This document shows positions 60,848-64,000 of a stretch of 64,000 nt of DNA, piece by piece (the first letter of the stretch is position 1; the number at the start of each line of letters is the position of its first letter). Source of the stretch: Amycolatopsis sp. WQ 127309 (lineage in GTDB: Bacteria > Actinomycetota > Actinomycetes > Mycobacteriales > Pseudonocardiaceae); the NCBI RefSeq assembly GCF_023023025.1, contig NZ_CP095481.1, forward strand, positions 9,747,001 through 9,811,000, given 5' to 3'. A program made the translations under genes and the position numbers. The notes beneath the pieces were generated by a model. That model ran no database searches, was not told where the DNA came from, and worked only from the letters and a program-made list of their open reading frames with translations.

Positions 60848-62062
60848 TCAGGGCACGCGCGGTGGCGGGAGGAACGGCAGTGCGCGGACCACGAGAGCCA
60901 GCTCCAAGGAAAGGTCGCCACCGGTCAGGCGTTGCTCGATCAGCCCTTCGATCCGGTGGATCCGGTTGAGCACCGTGTTGCGGTGGCAGTGCAGGATCTG
61001 TGCCGAGCGCGTCGCCGACCCGCCGGTGCCCACCCAGGTCGACAGGGTCTCCAGCAGCAGGCCGCGTTCGTCCCCGCCCAGGTCGAGCAGGCCGCGCAGC
61101 CAGTTCTGCAGCAGCGAATCGGTCAATTCCGGCGAACTGAGCAACAGCGCCTCGGGCAGCCGTTCGGCCAGGCACACGACCTCGGACCGGCCCGGCGGCA
61201 CCGTCCGCATCGCCAGGACCGCCTGGCGATAGGCCGCGTGCACCGCGGCCAGGCCGTCGACGACCAGGGACACCCCGGCCGGCACGGCCAGCACCGAGCC
61301 GACGGCCGCGACCACGCCGGCGACGTCGCGACCGGGTAGCGCCACCAGGCCGACGAGGACGTCGGCACGCGACTGCCAGGCCGACGGTGACCCGAGATCC
61401 TCCAGCGCGCTCCCCAGGGGTTCGGCGAAGCCGGCATCGGCGTCGCCGGGTCCGGCCGCCGCGACGACCACGTAGCGCCCGGAGATCGGCAGGCGGAGGG
61501 TCCGGCCGGCCTCGTAGGCGAACCCGGCGTCGGCAGCCCGCCCTTGCAGCAGGCCCTCCCACAGGGAGGCGCGGCGTTGCTCGTCCGCGCGGACCAGGCT
61601 GCGCTCGGCCGCGTGATAGGCCTGGGCGACCTGGGCCGAGATCGCGTCGACGACCTCCCACACCCGGGTCGCGAGGTCGAGCATGGCCTCGTTGTTCACC
61701 TCTCCGGTGGCCCGGGCTTGGTCGGTCAGGGCCTGCCAGACCAGGCGCCCACCGAGCCGGAAGGAGCGCAGCACGTCGTCGAGCGGCAGCTGCTGCTCGG
61801 CGCGGCGACGCCCGGTGGCGCGGGCCGCGTCGTAGAAGTCTTCGGCGTCGCCGGCGTGACCGATGAGCTGGAGCACGCGCCGGAGGTTGTCGTGGCACGA
61901 GTGCCACAGGTCGTCCCGCGGCACGACGTCGACCAGGCGGTAGCCCGGGTTCTGGTCGCCGATCACGGAGACCAGGCCGTCGGTCAGCTCGTCGAGCCCG
62001 CCCAGCACGCTGGCCGCGAGCGACCGCGCCGTGTCGCCGTTGTCCGCCCGCACGTCAGTCAT
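60848..62062 (-). CDS. PucR/CdaR family transcriptional regulator
   Basis: A 404-residue regulator. The first 300 residues hold a sensory region (LDELTDGLVSVIGDQ, then a helical RsbR-like part and a GGDEF-like remnant). The C-terminal HTH reads LLETLSTWVGTGGSATRSAQILHCHRNTVLNRIHRIE, the HTH_30 pattern of PucR proteins, which control purine and other N-heterocycle catabolism. ATG 62062 follows GGTGGGTGTGG. It lies upstream of and co-oriented with the molybdenum hydroxylase genes, which suggests it activates them in response to the substrate. Confidence 0.9.
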   Translation of the reverse strand: MTDVRADNGDTARSLAASVLGGLDELTDGLVSVIGDQNPGYRLVDVVPRDDLWHSCHDNLRRVLQLIGHAGDAEDFYDAARATGRRRAEQQLPLDDVLRSFRLGGRLVWQALTDQARATGEVNNEAMLDLATRVWEVVDAISAQVAQAYHAAERSLVRADEQRRASLWEGLLQGRAADAGFAYEAGRTLRLPISGRYVVVAAAGPGDADAGFAEPLGSALEDLGSPSAWQSRADVLVGLVALPGRDVAGVVAAVGSVLAVPAGVSLVVDGLAAVHAAYRQAVLAMRTVPPGRSEVVCLAERLPEALLLSSPELTDSLLQNWLRGLLDLGGDERGLLLETLSTWVGTGGSATRSAQILHCHRNTVLNRIHRIEGLIEQRLTGGDLSLELALVVRALPFLPPPRVP

Positions 62063-62497
62063 CCACACCCACCGTCGTCGCCCCGCGCCCGGAGATTCGG
62101 AGCCGATGGCCGCGCGGATCGGTCTACATCAGGATGTTGGCCAGCGCAAACACAGCGCGGTTAGACCAGCCGGATTACCGCCGAGATCAGACGATGATGG
62201 CTCGCCGCTTGTTGTAGCGGCCAGTGCCAGTGCGTCGCGCCGCTCCCACTGCCCGAATCCGAGACCGTTGGAGTTGTTGGCGCGTTCCAAGGTGCCGGCG
62301 GCTCGTCGCCTGCGCGGCGAGGGAAACGGTGAGCACAGCGGAAAGCACGAGCGCGACAGGCGTCTTCAGGCGGGGCAACCCACCGCCGCCGGATGGCCCT
62401 CTCAGCGGCTTCCGGCAGAACACCCCGGTTCGTAACACCGGGGTGATCGACGTCGACTCCCGCCGGTGACCATGACAGGCACACCGAAGGAGCAGCG
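62063..62497. other. intergenic region, possible small secreted frame
   Basis: No sure gene. A minus-strand frame (62187 to about 62377, TTG start) begins LKTPVALVLSAVLTVSLAAQA, a plausible signal peptide. However, the mature part is short, Arg-rich and lacks a family. The region also holds the promoters of the PucR gene and of the membrane-protein gene at 62498 (ribosome site GAAGGAG). Confidence 0.35.
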
Positions 62498-63277
62498 GTG
62501 ACAAATCCGCGCGGGAGGACCACGAACCCCGGGTCGCGCGCGCAGCCGGTCAAGGGTTGGCTGGGGACGCTCGCGGACGTGCTGGCGGTGGTGACGGTCG
62601 TGGTCTCGCTCGTCCCCGGCGAGGACTGGCCGAAGAACTCGATCCTGCTGGGGGTCGCCACGGCGCTGACGGCGGGCCTGGCCGTGCCCGGCCTGCTGGG
62701 TGTGCGCCGCGGGGTGGTGGTGCTGGCCGCTCTCGTCGGCGTCGGTGTGGCGATCTGGGGTGCGGTGCACCTGCGGGGATCCGGCGGTGGCTCCACCGAA
62801 ACCACGTCTGTTTCGACGACCGCCGCGGCGACGCCGCCCGTTTCGACCACTCCGCCCTCCGAGACGCCGCCGTCCAGGAAACCACCTTCCCCGACAACGT
62901 CCCCGCCCGCTTCGACGACCGCGGCCTCGCCCGGCTCGCAACGCCGGATCATCCTGCTCAAGGCGCAGGCGGCGGACCTGGACGCCGGACGGCAGGCGAG
63001 AGCGGGCGACCCCGCGGCGGACGTCTGGCTGGACAACAGCAGGTACTCGACCAGGTACCTGGTCACGCCCCTCCGCGGCGGGCTCGCCGAGTGGACCGGC
63101 AGCGGCACGCCAAGCGCGGAGGAGTGCGGCGAAGCACTGGACGGCGCGGCGGTCCCCGCCGTCGAGAGCACCACGGGCACGGCGTTCTGCGCCTCGACCT
63201 CCGAAGGCGGCGTCGCGTTCGCCAGGGTGACCGAGGAACGCGACGACGGCGTGGTCCTCGCGGTCACCAGGTGGTAG
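62498..63277 (+). CDS. membrane-anchored protein with Thr/Pro/Ser linker
   Basis: A 259-residue protein from GTG 62498 (GAAGGAG 5 nt upstream). Hydrophobic segments lie at about 22-42, 49-66 and 70-88. A Ser/Thr/Pro-rich extracytoplasmic linker follows (about 95-148), then a C-terminal domain of about 110 residues with WLDNSRYSTRYLVTPL and two Cys (EECGEAL and AFCAST). No family is recognised. Topology suggests a small sensor or wall-associated domain outside the membrane. No operon partner is seen. Confidence 0.7.
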   Translation: MTNPRGRTTNPGSRAQPVKGWLGTLADVLAVVTVVVSLVPGEDWPKNSILLGVATALTAGLAVPGLLGVRRGVVVLAALVGVGVAIWGAVHLRGSGGGSTETTSVSTTAAATPPVSTTPPSETPPSRKPPSPTTSPPASTTAASPGSQRRIILLKAQAADLDAGRQARAGDPAADVWLDNSRYSTRYLVTPLRGGLAEWTGSGTPSAEECGEALDGAAVPAVESTTGTAFCASTSEGGVAFARVTEERDDGVVLAVTRW

Positions 63278-63584
63278 CGGGAAGGCGCAGGTGGCCCCGG
63301 GGTTACCCGATCGCGGGGAAGCCGGCCAGCAGGGACGTGACACCAGGCCACCACCCTCAGCTCGCCGACGAGCCGGCCGAGCCAGAGCCGTGGCCGCACG
63401 CTCGTCGACGTCCGGACTGAGCCGGTGTACAACCCGCACCCGGCCGCGCTCAAGCCAGCGACGCAGTCCGGCGCGCCGCCGCACACCCGGGCCGGCCACC
63501 GAAACACCACCAGGCCGAAGCACCACCTGCAGCGGTGAGCCCGGAGCGGCCGGTCCTCGCGCGCGCCGTCCGCCCCGGCCCCAG
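63278..63584. other. degraded or gene-free stretch
   Basis: About 307 nt in which minus-strand frames contain Arg-rich, broken sequence. It may be the continued remains of the membrane-protein pseudogene that follows, but no motif supports this. Confidence 0.3.
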
Positions 63585-64000
63585 GCGGCCGCTCGTTCGG
63601 CCGCCGCTGGGCGGCGTCGTACTCGGTGCCGCTAGCACCCGGTCCTTGGTAAGCCAGCGTGGCCGCGTGGACCTCCTGCTGGTGGGCGAGGGGTGCGCTC
63701 ACGGTTGTCGAGGTCGGCTTCGGTGGAATGCTGGCGTCGCCAAGACAGGTACAACGCAACGACGCCGCCGCTGCCCAGCCCGATACTCAGTCCGATCTTG
63801 AGTGCATCGAGCCGGTTGGATACGAGTTTGTGACCGGTGAGTCCGGCGGTCGCCGGCCACCACAGCGCCACGACCGCGGCCATGGTCAGAACCGCGATCA
63901 CGGCCGCGGTCAGCCACATCGTCCTCGGCGACAGTTCCGGCAACCGTCCCGGCCGGTCAGCTGCGACGGGCGGCGGTGGCTCGGGTGACGAAGTCGATGG
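63585..64000 (-). pseudogene. broken membrane protein of the pentapeptide-repeat type, partial
   Basis: The minus-strand frame is open to the window edge and encodes a Pro-rich start and two helices: MWLTAAVIAVLTMAAVVALWWP, then LDALKIGLSIGLGSGGVVALYLSW. RRQHSTEADLDNRE follows, the typical N-terminal part of actinomycete pentapeptide-repeat membrane proteins. At about 63688 the family pattern (LAHQQEVHAATLAY, then GTEYDAAQRR) shifts frame and then dissolves. The repeat region is missing. The 5' end lies beyond the window. Confidence 0.6.

Noticed and set aside
57845..61339. A 1164-residue plus-strand open frame opposite the molybdenum hydroxylase genes
   Set aside because: The sense strand encodes conserved molybdopterin and iron-sulfur motifs. 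The antisense frame is Arg/Val/Gly/Asp-rich and featureless.
1..64000. CRISPR arrays, tRNA or rRNA genes
   Set aside because: No regularly spaced repeats and no cloverleaf or rRNA-like conserved stretches were found by eye on either strand.

Overview
This is a high-GC actinomycete chromosome segment. GTG starts are common, genes are packed with 1-4 nt stop/start overlaps, and proteins carry the Ala/Arg/Gly/Val bias of the group. An EmbABC-type arabinosyltransferase, MbtH, FkbH and many TetR/PucR/WYL regulators point to a mycelial Pseudonocardiaceae relative, probably Amycolatopsis-like. That placement is inferred from gene content only.

Layout. (1) 0-2.1 kb: two VOC-fold genes among decayed alcohol dehydrogenase and SDR fragments. 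(2) 2.2-12.1 kb, + strand: five fully overlapping genes (WGR/DUF4132, MoxR AAA+ ATPase, DUF5682, VWA protein, SWIM zinc-finger protein). They look like one ATPase/VWA-driven machine of unknown purpose. (3) 12.2-22.2 kb: small accessory genes (WYL regulator with divergent epoxide hydrolase, secreted glutamic peptidase, HATPase, SRPBCC and DUF4383 proteins, FAD monooxygenase divergent from a MarR regulator), mixed with debris of an IS5-type transposase, a second DUF4383 copy, a LuxR-type HTH and an aldo/keto reductase.

(4) 22.4-43.3 kb, - strand: one roughly 20.7 kb operon of 14 genes for a hybrid nonribosomal peptide/polyketide product. It reads A-PCP, P450, a thioesterase with a Cys nucleophile, MFS exporter, a five-domain KS-(vestigial AT)-CP-C-CP-E-like megasynthase, secreted M28 peptidase, KASIII-like synthase, FkbH, ACP, second A-PCP, MbtH, Ser thioesterase, ATP-grasp ligase, PCP-C. 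It ends at a 16-bp perfect hairpin. No AT, methyltransferase or dedicated regulator is inside it, and I do not recognise the product.

(5) 44.2-46.7 kb: a TetR regulator between a quinone oxidoreductase and an SDR; both targets carry the same pair of palindromic operators. (6) 46.8-54.2 kb: a redox/efflux neighbourhood (DUF3500 protein, extended SDR, MFS exporter, darcynin-family protein, TetR) with SDR, TetR and ADH remnants; two promoters share an identical core and one appears leaderless. (7) 54.3-57.2 kb: an arabinosyltransferase. (8) 57.3-62.1 kb, - strand: a PucR regulator upstream of a two-subunit Tat-exported molybdenum hydroxylase and a small HTH-TOBE molybdate-binding protein. (9) 62.5-64 kb: a membrane protein and the decayed start of a pentapeptide-repeat-type membrane protein that runs off the window.
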